This document shows, one piece after another, positions 1-6,849 of a stretch of 23,919 nt of DNA. Numbering within the stretch: the stretch's first letter is position 1; each line of letters opens with the position of its first letter. The stretch lies in contig CAJTJZ010000005.1 of the NCBI GenBank assembly GCA_910576895.1, positions 1 to 23,919 on the forward strand. Direction: 5' to 3'. The position numbers and the translations under genes were made by a program. Below the pieces are notes generated by a model that did not search any database, had not been told where the DNA came from, and saw only the letters and a program-made list of their open reading frames with translations. This DNA is from an uncultured Lachnospiraceae bacterium. Its GTDB lineage: Bacteria > Bacillota > Clostridia > Lachnospirales > Lachnospiraceae.

Positions 1-17
1 CGGTCGTGCACATCACT

Positions 18-55
18 TTATACTAAGCGGTCATGTTTTTCGACCGCTAGTATAA
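18..55. repeat. Palindromic repeat, copy 1
   Basis: This is a 38-base imperfect palindrome. The outer arms TTATACTA and TAGTATAA are exact complements. The inner arms GCGGTC and GACCGC pair as well, with one bulged A, and the loop is T-rich. The result is a stem of about 14 bp. A diverged copy sits at 110-146, on the other side of the asd terminator. It could be a REP/MITE-like dispersed element or a back-up transcription terminator. The sequence alone does not decide, and a genome-wide count would. Confidence 0.7.
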
Positions 56-71
56 GTCTAATTTTCACTTA

Positions 72-102
72 AAAAACTGCCGCTTTTGATACGGCAGTTT
101 TT
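72..102 (-). terminator. Bidirectional intrinsic terminator after asd
   Basis: A perfect 11-bp stem (AAAAACTGCCG paired with CGGCAGTTTTT) encloses a 9-base loop. It is flanked by a T-run on whichever strand is read. On the minus strand it lies about 50 bases after the asd stop codon and would end the long tex-to-asd transcription run. On the plus strand it would equally stop a gene lying left of the window. Confidence 0.9.
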
Positions 103-109
103 CATTTAT

Positions 110-146
110 TTATACTAAACGTTTATTTTTTCGATCGCTAGTATAA
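110..146. repeat. Palindromic repeat, copy 2 (diverged)
   Basis: This 37-base element has the same outer arms (TTATACTA/TAGTATAA) and T-rich loop as copy 1 at 18-55. Its inner arms have drifted: ACG(TTT) on the left faces (CGAT)CGCT on the right, so the inner stem is mostly lost. The right inner arm CGATCGCT differs from copy 1's CGACCGCT by one base. Shared ends with a decayed core suggest two members of one repeat family rather than chance. It lies only 8 bases from the asd stop codon. Confidence 0.6.
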
Positions 147-154
147 AATACTTT

Positions 155-1240
155 TTACTTTGCAGTAATATATCCTTGTGCTTTTAATAGTTCTGCAATT
201 AATACAGCTCCTCCAGCAGCACCACGTACTGTATTATGGGAAAGTCCTACAAATTTATAATCAAATACAATATCTTCTCTAAGACGACCAAGAGAAATAC
301 CAAAACCATGTTCATAATTAACATCAAGTGTCACTTGAGGACGATTATCATCTTCCAAATATTGAATAAATTGTTTTGGTGCACTCGGAAGCTCTAATTC
401 CTGTGGAAGTCCTTTAAAGTTTTTCCATGCCTCTATCATTTGTTCTTTTTCTGGCTTATGTTCAAAGTTTACAAATACAGAAGCTGTATGTCCATTTAAA
501 ACAGGAACACGTATACACTGGCATGTAATGATTGGATTGTTTGCTTTTACAATTTTTCCATCTTCTATATGCCCCCAGATTCTTAAAGGCTCTTGTTCAC
601 TTTTTTCTTCTTCTCCACTAATAAATGGAATAATATTTCCTTCCATTTCCGGCCAGTCTTTTAATGTTTTTCCAGCACCAGAAACTGCCTGATAGGTACT
701 AGCTACTACTACTTTTGGCTTAAATTCAAGTAAGGCATGAAGTGCTGGTGTATAACTTTGAATAGAACAATTTGGCTTTACCACAATAAACCCTTTTTTT
801 GTTCCTAACCGTTTTTTCTGAAATGGAATAATTTCTAAATGCTGTGGATTTAATTCTGGAACTACCATTGGCACATCTTCTGTCCAACGATGGGCACTAT
901 TATTGGAAACAACGGGTGTTTCTGTTTTTGCATATGCTTCTTCAATTGCTTTAATTTCTTCCTTTGACATATTAACAGCACTAAATACAAAATCTACTTC
1001 TGAGGATACCTCCTCTATTTGATTAATATCTTTTACTATTATTTTCTTTACTGCTTCTGGCATTTTTGTTTCGATTTTCCAGTTATTTCCAACAGCGTCT
1101 ACATATGATTTTCCAGCACTTCTTTTACTGGCTGCAATTGTAGTTACTTCAAACCATGGATGCTGTTCTAATAAAGATACAAATCTTTGTCCTACCATAC
1201 CTGTACCACCAAGAATACCAACTTTTAATTTATTGCTCAT
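155..1240 (-). CDS. asd: Aspartate-semialdehyde dehydrogenase
   Basis: The enzyme reduces aspartyl-4-phosphate to aspartate-4-semialdehyde with NADPH. This is the branch point to lysine/diaminopimelate, threonine, methionine and isoleucine in the cytoplasm. The protein is 361 aa. The N-terminal Rossmann motif GILGGTGMVGQR is at residues 8-19, the nucleophile is Cys158 in KPNCSIQS, and the likely general base is His251 in NGHTAS. Length and motifs fit the archaeal/fungal-type ASD common in Clostridia rather than the shorter E. coli type. The start is set by AAAGGAG seven bases before the ATG. It is the last gene of the run; ispD lies 147 bp upstream and a candidate promoter falls in that gap. 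No lysine riboswitch-like structure was seen. A strong terminator and two palindromic repeats follow it. Confidence 0.96.
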   Translation of the reverse strand: MSNKLKVGILGGTGMVGQRFVSLLEQHPWFEVTTIAASKRSAGKSYVDAVGNNWKIETKMPEAVKKIIVKDINQIEEVSSEVDFVFSAVNMSKEEIKAIEEAYAKTETPVVSNNSAHRWTEDVPMVVPELNPQHLEIIPFQKKRLGTKKGFIVVKPNCSIQSYTPALHALLEFKPKVVVASTYQAVSGAGKTLKDWPEMEGNIIPFISGEEEKSEQEPLRIWGHIEDGKIVKANNPIITCQCIRVPVLNGHTASVFVNFEHKPEKEQMIEAWKNFKGLPQELELPSAPKQFIQYLEDDNRPQVTLDVNYEHGFGISLGRLREDIVFDYKFVGLSHNTVRGAAGGAVLIAELLKAQGYITAK

Positions 1241-1351
1241 AATAATTCTCCTTTATTTTTTTATCTTTTTCCATAAATTTTAAGAAGCTATTTACAGTTT
1301 CTTATGTCCTTACTGTTTTTATGTGACGGACATTTGTTTTTATTTTTGAAT

Positions 1352-1380
1352 ATACTACAATGATTTTCCAAAAAATGCAA
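1352..1380 (-). promoter_or_regulatory. Candidate sigmaA promoter for asd
   Basis: On the minus strand TTGCAT (1375-1380) and TAGTAT (1352-1357) are separated by exactly 17 bases. They lie just after the ispD stop codon and would give a leader of about 105 bases before asd. Each hexamer differs from consensus at two positions, so this is plausible rather than certain. It would let asd be expressed independently of the tsaD-ispD genes. Confidence 0.45.
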
Positions 1381-1387
1381 GATTTTT

Positions 1388-2074
1388 TTATAATTTCTTA
1401 TATTGTCTTCCTATTTCGATATCTTCTCTTGTTGTAATTTTCATATTTTGATAGCTGCCTTCTACAATAAAAACAGGATGCTTTGTCATTCTTTCTACTA
1501 CCATGCTATCATCTGTTACATCTGTAATCTTTTGTTCTATTAATTTTTGATATGCTTCCTTTATTAAATTTGCAGCAAATACTTGCGGTGTTTGAATATT
1601 CCATAAATTTTTTCTTGGTATTGTTGTAGTAATTTGATTATTTTCATCGGTTTGTTTTATGGTATCTTTTACATGAACACCTAAAACAACTGCTTTTTCT
1701 TTTTCTACTGCTTTTTTTAAATTTTCTAATAATTCGATTGTTATAAATGGTCTTGCACCATCATGAATCCAAATATAATCTGTTTTTTGTATTTTTTGAA
1801 TCCCATTATATACAGAAAGATATCGTTCCTTTCCGCCTGCTGTTATTGCAGTTACCTTTTTTAAACCATATTTTTCTATATACTCCTTTTGGCAGTATAC
1901 TTCTTCTCCTTTTCTGACAACAAGAATGATTTCATCAAGAAAACTTTGTTCAAATAAAAGAAGGGAATAAGCTAAGATTGGTTTTCCATCTAATTCCATA
2001 TATTGTTTTGGAATTTTACTATTCATACGATGGCCGCTTCCACCTGCTAATAAAATTACACTATGTCTCGCCAT
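1388..2074 (-). CDS. ispD: 2-C-methyl-D-erythritol 4-phosphate cytidylyltransferase
   Basis: IspD joins CTP and methylerythritol 4-phosphate to give CDP-methylerythritol, the third step of the non-mevalonate isoprenoid pathway. The protein is 228 aa, the family's normal size. The nucleotide-binding signature LLAGGSGHRM followed by PKQY is at residues 8-25. The IHDGARPF, VKDTIK, LWNIQTPQVF and TDD motifs follow in the usual order. The gene lies 15 bp after tsaD. The tsaD stop codon is embedded in the ispD ribosome-binding site (TAGGAG, about 12 bases before the ATG), which suggests translational coupling. No terminator was seen before asd. IspF, often fused or adjacent, is not in the window. 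Confidence 0.96.
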   Translation of the reverse strand: MARHSVILLAGGSGHRMNSKIPKQYMELDGKPILAYSLLLFEQSFLDEIILVVRKGEEVYCQKEYIEKYGLKKVTAITAGGKERYLSVYNGIQKIQKTDYIWIHDGARPFITIELLENLKKAVEKEKAVVLGVHVKDTIKQTDENNQITTTIPRKNLWNIQTPQVFAANLIKEAYQKLIEQKITDVTDDSMVVERMTKHPVFIVEGSYQNMKITTREDIEIGRQYKKL

Positions 2075-2089
2075 ATTGCTCTTTTTCTC

Positions 2090-3109
2090 CTATAAAAAAA
2101 CTTTTTCTCCTAATTTTTGATTAGGGACTGCATTTAAGTCCCACCCTGCCCTTCTGTTTTTTAAAAATTCATAATAAGCAGCAGCTCCAATCATAGCTGC
2201 ATTATCAGTACAAAGAATAGGAGAAGGACAATAAAAAGAAATATCTTCTTTCTCACAGGCTTTTTGCATGGAGAGCCGCAATTGTGTATTGCTTGCTACA
2301 CCACCTGCAAGTGCAAGTTTATCAAAATGATATTCCTTTGCTGCCAAAATTGCATGAGAAACTAAGACAGATACAACTGCCTTTTGAAAAGAAGCTGCAA
2401 TATCTGCACGATTTATCTCAATTCCTTTCATATTGCAAGCATTGATATAATTTAATACTGCGGATTTTACACCACTAAAACTAAAATCATAAGGAGCATC
2501 TGCAATTGATGCTCTCGGAAAATCAATGGCATCTTCATTTCCTTCTTCTGCAAGTTTCTGAAGCTTTGGTCCTCCCGGATAACCAAGTCCAATCGCTCTT
2601 GCTACTTTATCAAAAGCTTCTCCTGCTGCATCATCTCTTGTACGTCCTATTACTTTATAATCACCATAATCATTTACAATCACAAGATGCGTATGCCCAC
2701 CAGAAACAACAAGACATAAAAAAGGTGGTTCTAACTCTTTATATTCAATATAATTTGCTGAAATATGCCCTTCTATATGGTGTACGGGAATTAATGGTTT
2801 TTTTGCAGCAAATGCGGCTGCTCCAACAAGTCCCGGTCCATAAGTAACAGCAATTGCATCTACTTCCTCTATTCCTACCAAAGCAGTAGAAAGTGCTTCT
2901 GCCATAACATAATTAATTCTCTCCATATGCTTTCTGGAGGCAATTTCTGGAACAACTCCTCCATATAATTTATGTATATCAATTTGTGATGAAATAATAT
3001 TTGATAATACTTCACGACCATTTTTTACAATGGCAGCAGCCGTTTCATCACAGGAAGACTCAATTGCAAGTATTAAAGTATCCTCTTTTTTTTCTTCTTT
3101 CATTACCAT
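2090..3109 (-). CDS. tsaD: tRNA N6-threonylcarbamoyladenosine transferase TsaD, with a short core deletion
   Basis: TsaD is the catalytic ASKHA-fold subunit that transfers threonylcarbamoyl from its adenylate to A37 of ANN-decoding tRNAs, working with TsaB and TsaE. The protein is 339 aa. Visible motifs are IESSCDET (residues 16-23), GGVVPEIASRKH, the metal ligands His111 and His115 in HHIEGH, VSGGHTHL, DDAAGEAFDK, DFSFSGVK and the C-terminal CTDNAA aspartate. After GPGLVGA (residues 91-97) the sequence goes straight to AFAAKKPLIPV. About ten residues of the usual helix (LLVG... in E. coli TsaD) are missing without loss of frame. The start ATG overlaps the TAA of the upstream gene (TAATG); a second in-frame ATG two codons later is also possible. 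Identity is certain; full activity is not, given the deletion. Confidence 0.93.
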   Translation of the reverse strand: MVMKEEKKEDTLILAIESSCDETAAAIVKNGREVLSNIISSQIDIHKLYGGVVPEIASRKHMERINYVMAEALSTALVGIEEVDAIAVTYGPGLVGAAAFAAKKPLIPVHHIEGHISANYIEYKELEPPFLCLVVSGGHTHLVIVNDYGDYKVIGRTRDDAAGEAFDKVARAIGLGYPGGPKLQKLAEEGNEDAIDFPRASIADAPYDFSFSGVKSAVLNYINACNMKGIEINRADIAASFQKAVVSVLVSHAILAAKEYHFDKLALAGGVASNTQLRLSMQKACEKEDISFYCPSPILCTDNAAMIGAAAYYEFLKNRRAGWDLNAVPNQKLGEKVFL

Positions 3110-3708
3110 TACTCATCTAAAACCTTTCCATTCGATAATTCCCATCCTAAAATTCTCCAATAACCCTCTTTATCTTTTCTTAAAAGAAATTCCTCACAAA
3201 CAGTTACTGGATTGGATTTTTTTGTTTTTACCCGATAATAGCCTGACATTGTTGCATAATTTTCGGCATCCATTTCCTGATATATAATTTCACTATTTTT
3301 TGAAACCTGATAACTAGCAATTGTTTTTTTCTTTTTCTTATAATCTGCTACTTCTGTTTTTAAATCTTCTACATATTCTTTCAATGGATTTTGCTCTAAA
3401 AGTTCTAAATCAAATAATGTACGAAGTTTTACAACTAAAATATCCATTTGTTCCTCTGTAATTTCATCATTATAGATGCAACAAATAAGATCACTATAAA
3501 AAGTAACCACTTCTCTAGGATTTGATGGATATTCTTTTTCTAAATCGCTTGCAAGCAATTTTTCTATTGTATCCTTTTCTTTTTCTTTGCTGCTCTCTGT
3601 TCGAAAATCCTTATTTGATATGTAAATATAATAACCAATCACCAATGCTGCCATAATAACAATACAAATAACTGTTTTTATTATTTTAGATTTTTTCTTT
3701 TCCTCCAT
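3109..3708 (-). CDS. Membrane-anchored lachnospiral protein (DUF6715-like), function unknown
   Basis: This 199-aa protein has a lysine-rich cytoplasmic N-terminus and one hydrophobic segment at about residues 9-29. The remaining soluble domain would lie outside the membrane. The pattern is a signal anchor with no lipobox or clear cleavage site. The soluble part includes FYSDLICCIYND and ends in a beta-rich stretch with WRILGWE. It resembles the DUF6715-type proteins I recall from Lachnospiraceae, but that is from memory and unchecked. The ATG is preceded by GAGGGAAG at good spacing. Its TAA overlaps the tsaD start, so the two are probably translated together. Nothing in the sequence gives a biochemical role. 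Confidence 0.75.
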   Translation of the reverse strand: MEEKKKSKIIKTVICIVIMAALVIGYYIYISNKDFRTESSKEKEKDTIEKLLASDLEKEYPSNPREVVTFYSDLICCIYNDEITEEQMDILVVKLRTLFDLELLEQNPLKEYVEDLKTEVADYKKKKKTIASYQVSKNSEIIYQEMDAENYATMSGYYRVKTKKSNPVTVCEEFLLRKDKEGYWRILGWELSNGKVLDE

Positions 3709-3771
3709 AGACTTCCCTCATTTCTATCTATCGCTCAATTCCCATTTTTATTATCTTATAATTTGTTTTTT

Positions 3772-4686
3772 TTATTCTTCTTTAGGAAATTCTAATAAAA
3801 TGCTTTTTCTATCTTTTCCTGCTTTTGCATTTGGAAAAATCTGTCTTACTTCTTCCATATACTGCTCTGGGCAAACAAGAGATGGACTATAATGCGTCAG
3901 CCAAAGCTGTTGTACATTTGCATTTTTTGCTAAATATGCTGCTTCTTGAAATGTCATATGTTTATATTCTACTGCTTTTTGCTGTTTTTCTTTTTCCCCA
4001 TACATACCCTCACAAATAAATAAATCCGCTTCTTTTGCCTGTTCTTCTATGGTAATTATTGGACGGGTATCTGTACAATAAGTAACCTTAATTCCTTTTC
4101 TTTTTGGTCCAAGTACCATAGAACTTGTCAATGTTCTATCGGGAAGTTCAATCGTTTCTCCTTTTTGTAAACGATTCCAATATTTCATTTCAATTTGATT
4201 CTTCTTTGCACGCTCGACATCAAAACGGCCTGTACGCTCTACCAAAAGCGTATAGCCATAACAAGTTACATTATGACTGACACGAAAGGCATGAATTACA
4301 TATCCATTTTTTCTTATGACTTCTTCTTTACCAGAAATTTCCATAAATTCTAACGCAAACGGAAGCTCAGGTGCAATAATCCGCAATGCTTCTACTACTC
4401 GTATCAGTCCCTTTGGTCCAATCAATACAACTGGTTTTGTTCGATCTGCATTTCCCATAGATAGTAAAAGCCCCGGAAGCCCTCCGATATGATCACCATG
4501 ATAATGTGTAAAGCAAATAATATCAATATCATGAACGCTCCAGCCTTTTTCCCTGATCGATACTTGCGTTCCCTCTCCACAGTCAATCAATAAACTGCTT
4601 CCATTGAGTCTAGTCATCAAGGAAGTTAAGCAACGTCCCGGCAGCGGCATCATTCCACCTGTTCCCAATAAACAAACTTCTAACAT
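3772..4686 (-). CDS. rnz: Ribonuclease Z (tRNA 3' processing endonuclease)
   Basis: RNase Z is a zinc-dependent metallo-beta-lactamase-fold endonuclease that removes 3' trailers from tRNA precursors, mainly those lacking an encoded CCA. From the chosen start the protein is 304 aa, the usual bacterial size. The metal motif THYHGDH supplies His61, His63, Asp65 and His66. SHNVTCYGY, the aspartate in TYCTDTRP, and the late histidines in KHMTFQEAA and LTHYSPSL complete the site. An upstream in-frame ATG at 4761 would add 25 residues overlapping the preceding gene. I prefer the ATG at 4686 because the homology begins there and AGGAG precedes it, although the 14-base spacing is long. The upstream gene's stop codon lies inside this ribosome-binding site (TAGGAG). 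Confidence 0.94.
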   Translation of the reverse strand: MLEVCLLGTGGMMPLPGRCLTSLMTRLNGSSLLIDCGEGTQVSIREKGWSVHDIDIICFTHYHGDHIGGLPGLLLSMGNADRTKPVVLIGPKGLIRVVEALRIIAPELPFALEFMEISGKEEVIRKNGYVIHAFRVSHNVTCYGYTLLVERTGRFDVERAKKNQIEMKYWNRLQKGETIELPDRTLTSSMVLGPKRKGIKVTYCTDTRPIITIEEQAKEADLFICEGMYGEKEKQQKAVEYKHMTFQEAAYLAKNANVQQLWLTHYSPSLVCPEQYMEEVRQIFPNAKAGKDRKSILLEFPKEE

Positions 4687-4703
4687 ATATTTTTTTTCAA
4701 CTC

Positions 4704-4925
4704 CTAAATAACCTCTGTTTTCTTTCTCTTTTGTAATGGAATCTGAAAACTGGCTGTCCACTGATCATAGCAAGATTCACAAATACGAAAAGAATGCACT
4801 GTAGTATCCTTCTCTGAAAAATATCCCCATTCCTTTTGTACTGCCAGCACATCTTCAAGCAGAATGCCATTTTTTACCTTTAATTCCCGTCCACATGCAT
4901 TACAATATTTTTTTTCTTGCTTCAT
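4704..4925 (-). CDS. Small Cys4 zinc-ribbon-like protein, function unknown
   Basis: This 73-aa protein has two CxxC knuckles, Cys8/Cys11 and Cys49/Cys52, 37 residues apart. That spacing suits a single treble-clef or rubredoxin-like zinc site. The C-terminus is basic (QKRKKTEVI). The start is well supported by GGGAGGG a few bases before the ATG. Its TAG stop overlaps the rnz ribosome-binding site, implying coupling to RNase Z. Basic charge, a likely zinc site and its place between rimI and rnz make an RNA- or ribosome-linked role conceivable, but this is inference from context only. I do not recognise a named family. Confidence 0.72.
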   Translation of the reverse strand: MKQEKKYCNACGRELKVKNGILLEDVLAVQKEWGYFSEKDTTVHSFRICESCYDQWTASFQIPLQKRKKTEVI

Positions 4926-5102
4926 TCTATTCCCTCCCGATAATCTACCTGATATTTGCTGCCATTTCTATCCATTTCATTCCATTCTCTCTGTTCTTTT
5001 TAACAAAAATAACTCTATATAGAACATAAATGATAAATTATATACTGATAGGCATATTATATCTTGTAGAATCTTGTAAAACCATAGGGAATTGCTGGGT
5101 AT

Positions 5103-5165
5103 GTCATGCCTTGTCATGCCTGCAAGGTAGGCATGACTTGTCATACTGCTTCGCAGATATGACAA
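5103..5165. repeat. Tandem palindromes overlapping the end of rimI
   Basis: Two hairpins stand side by side. The first, at 5138-5165, pairs TTGTCATA with TATGACAA and CTGC with GCAG around a 3-base loop; on the minus strand the tip reads GCGAAGC. The second, at 5113-5137, is a perfect 9-bp stem (GTCATGCCT/AGGCATGAC) with a 7-base loop. A further direct copy of TGTCATGCCT begins just before it. Neither is followed by a T-run, so they are not ordinary terminators. The first hairpin contains the last seven codons and stop of rimI. The compact, modular layout suggests a dispersed palindromic element. Confidence 0.7.
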
Positions 5166-5587
5166 AGCATAATAATACCATCTTCTTTTGGAAGTTCATA
5201 AAAATCTTTTCTAATTCCTACGCTTTTAAAACCAAATTTTTGATATAGGTGAATTGCAGGTTGATTACTTTTTCGCACTTCTAGCGTAAATGTATGAAGT
5301 CCTGCATCTTGTCCTCTTTTTAAAAGTTCTTTTATCAGTGCTTGCCCTACTTTCTGGTTACGATATTCTTTTGCCACAGCAACATTACAAATATCTCCAT
5401 CTGGAGGAATCCCCCAAAGTCCACAGTAGGCTATAACCTGATTGTTGTTTTCTGCTACAATATAAATATTTTCTTTTCGTTTTAAGGTATCCTCAAAAGA
5501 CTTTAAGCTCCATGGAACAGAAAAAATTTTTTGTTCTAAAGCAACTACTTGAATAAGGTCTTTTTTTTCTAATGTTCTAATTTCTAT
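5141..5587 (-). CDS. rimI: Ribosomal protein alanine N-acetyltransferase RimI, non-standard ATA start proposed
   Basis: RimI is a GNAT-fold enzyme that acetylates the N-terminal alanine of ribosomal protein S18. The acetyl-CoA loop is seen in VAKEYRNQKVGQALI. The late LEVRKSNQPAIHLYQKFGF motif carries the usual Glu and Tyr positions. No ATG, GTG or TTG lies near the homology start. The nearest upstream in-frame ATG codons fall deep inside tsaB and would add a lysine-rich tail of 32 or more residues. A good ribosome-binding site (AGAAGG) sits 8 bases before an ATA codon at 5587, giving a normal 148-aa protein beginning (M)EIRTLEKKD. I therefore propose ATA initiation overlapping the tsaB stop; a TsaB-RimI fusion by slippage on the A8 run is the alternative. 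The last seven residues (CHICEAV) come from a palindromic repeat. Confidence 0.82.
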   Translation of the reverse strand: MEIRTLEKKDLIQVVALEQKIFSVPWSLKSFEDTLKRKENIYIVAENNNQVIAYCGLWGIPPDGDICNVAVAKEYRNQKVGQALIKELLKRGQDAGLHTFTLEVRKSNQPAIHLYQKFGFKSVGIRKDFYELPKEDGIIMLCHICEAV

Positions 5588-6347
5588 TTTTTTTACCTTC
5601 TTTCTCTTTTTCTTGTTTTTTTTCTTGAAATTTTTGTTCTCTTTCTCGTTCTGCTTGCGAGAGTCGCAAATATTCTGGTACATGTACTTGTGCTGGTTCA
5701 AAAATTCCCTTTTTATAATAAGAAAGCCCAAGTGTTCCAACAGCTCCTGCTCGCTGTCTCTTGCAATGTTCTGGTGCAAATGAAAATGGTACTTTTATCT
5801 GCTCTTTTATTTGACTTTTAAATACTTCAATACCATCTCCTAAAAAAATTACATTGGTTCTTTTTTTATTAGCAAGGCTATTTACTTCTTCTAAAATTTC
5901 CTCAATAGCGACTGCTTTTTGTTCTGATACTACCTCAAATTCCATAATATCTTCTTTTTGAACAAAGGTATAAATTCCTGTATATGTCTGATTTCTTCTG
6001 GCATCCATTAATGGACAAATCAGTGCTGTTGTACCATATAAATTATAAGCAAGAGCATCTACTGTTGGCACTGGAATAATTGGCTTATTTAATACAAATG
6101 CCAGTCCCTTTGCTGTAGCTGAGCTAATTCGCAGCCCTGTAAAAGAACCCGGTCCTTTTGCTACTGCAATAGCATCAATTTCCTCTAAATCCATTTGCAA
6201 TGTTTGAACAATGGTATCAAGCATTGGTAATAATGTCTGAGAGTGTGTTTTTTTATGTGTTATTGTATATTCTGCAATCATCAGATCATCTTCCAAAATA
6301 GCTATAGAAGCGGTTAGTCCAGAGCTATCAATTGCTAAAATTTTCAT
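5577..6347 (-). CDS. tsaB: t6A synthesis dimerisation subunit TsaB
   Basis: TsaB is the non-catalytic ASKHA-fold partner of TsaD and is required for threonylcarbamoylation of tRNA A37. The protein is 256 aa. The N-terminal ILAIDSSG and the GPGSFTGLR loop (residues 65-73), followed by a complete helix to NKPIIPV (about residue 93), are typical. The C-terminus ends YLRLSQAERERE, then a highly charged Glu/Lys/Gln tail that is longer than usual. ATG is preceded by AAGGAAG, and tsaE ends 11 bp upstream. The stop lies 11 bases inside the proposed rimI start. An A8 run at 5587-5594 near the stop could slip: one A fewer would join TsaB to RimI as a single chain of about 401 aa. Confidence 0.94.
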   Translation of the reverse strand: MKILAIDSSGLTASIAILEDDLMIAEYTITHKKTHSQTLLPMLDTIVQTLQMDLEEIDAIAVAKGPGSFTGLRISSATAKGLAFVLNKPIIPVPTVDALAYNLYGTTALICPLMDARRNQTYTGIYTFVQKEDIMEFEVVSEQKAVAIEEILEEVNSLANKKRTNVIFLGDGIEVFKSQIKEQIKVPFSFAPEHCKRQRAGAVGTLGLSYYKKGIFEPAQVHVPEYLRLSQAEREREQKFQEKKQEKEKEGKKNRN

Positions 6348-6358
6348 AATCTTCCTTT

Positions 6359-6793
6359 TTATCCTCTCTCTTGTATTGTTATTTTTCTATAATCAAATCC
6401 ATGTTCTATCATTTTTTCTATTGTAATCATTTTTGTATTTTTAGGAAGCAGTTCTTGAATCAGGGATGCCCATTCAATTAATGTAACACCAGAACCATAA
6501 AAATAATCTTCATATCCTATTTCATCCATTTCTTCTAAATCAGAAATTCTATATACATCAAAATGATAAAAAGGAAGTCTGCCATTTTCATAAATTTGTA
6601 CAATCGTAAAGGTTGGACTATTTACATGATCTTTGATTCCAAGTCCAGCAGCAAAGCCTTGTGTAAAAACTGTTTTTCCTACGCCAAGATCTCCATAAAG
6701 TGCATAAATATCACCAAGTTTTGCTTGTTCTCCAAGTTTTTTTCCCAAGCAATAGGTATCGCTTTCCCGAAAGCTTTCATATATATTTTTCAT
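6359..6793 (-). CDS. tsaE: tRNA threonylcarbamoyladenosine biosynthesis ATPase TsaE
   Basis: TsaE is the small P-loop ATPase that resets the TsaB-TsaD complex during t6A synthesis. The protein is 144 aa, normal for the family. Walker A is GDLGVGKT at residues 34-41. It is followed by the family's SPTFTIVQIY and FHFDVYR-like stretch (here YHFDVYRI) and by LIEWASLI. The ribosome-binding site is weak (AGG about 12 bases before the ATG). It is followed directly by tsaB, the classical tsaE-tsaB-rimI order. The 56-bp gap upstream contains a short TATAGT/ACTATA inverted repeat but no convincing promoter, so expression probably comes from upstream. Confidence 0.95.
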   Translation of the reverse strand: MKNIYESFRESDTYCLGKKLGEQAKLGDIYALYGDLGVGKTVFTQGFAAGLGIKDHVNSPTFTIVQIYENGRLPFYHFDVYRISDLEEMDEIGYEDYFYGSGVTLIEWASLIQELLPKNTKMITIEKMIEHGFDYRKITIQERG

Positions 6794-6849
6794 AATAAAA
6801 TTTACCTATCTTTTTATAGTATTCTATAAATTTTAAACTATATTATTCT

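Noticed and set aside
1241..1387. Lysine riboswitch before asd
   Set aside because: The gap of about 147 bases is too short and lacks the long paired arms and terminator expected. Only a promoter-like pair is seen.
4977..5165. 62-codon minus-strand ORF after rimI
   Set aside because: Its first third is the translated palindromic repeat and overlaps the end of rimI. It has no ribosome-binding site and no recognisable domain, and the rest is AT-rich hydrophobic sequence typical of non-coding DNA.
5141..5779. Longer RimI reading frame of 212 codons from an ATG at 5779
   Set aside because: The first 64 residues are the out-of-frame shadow of the tsaB 3' end and lack RimI similarity. The ribosome-binding site supports a start at 5587.
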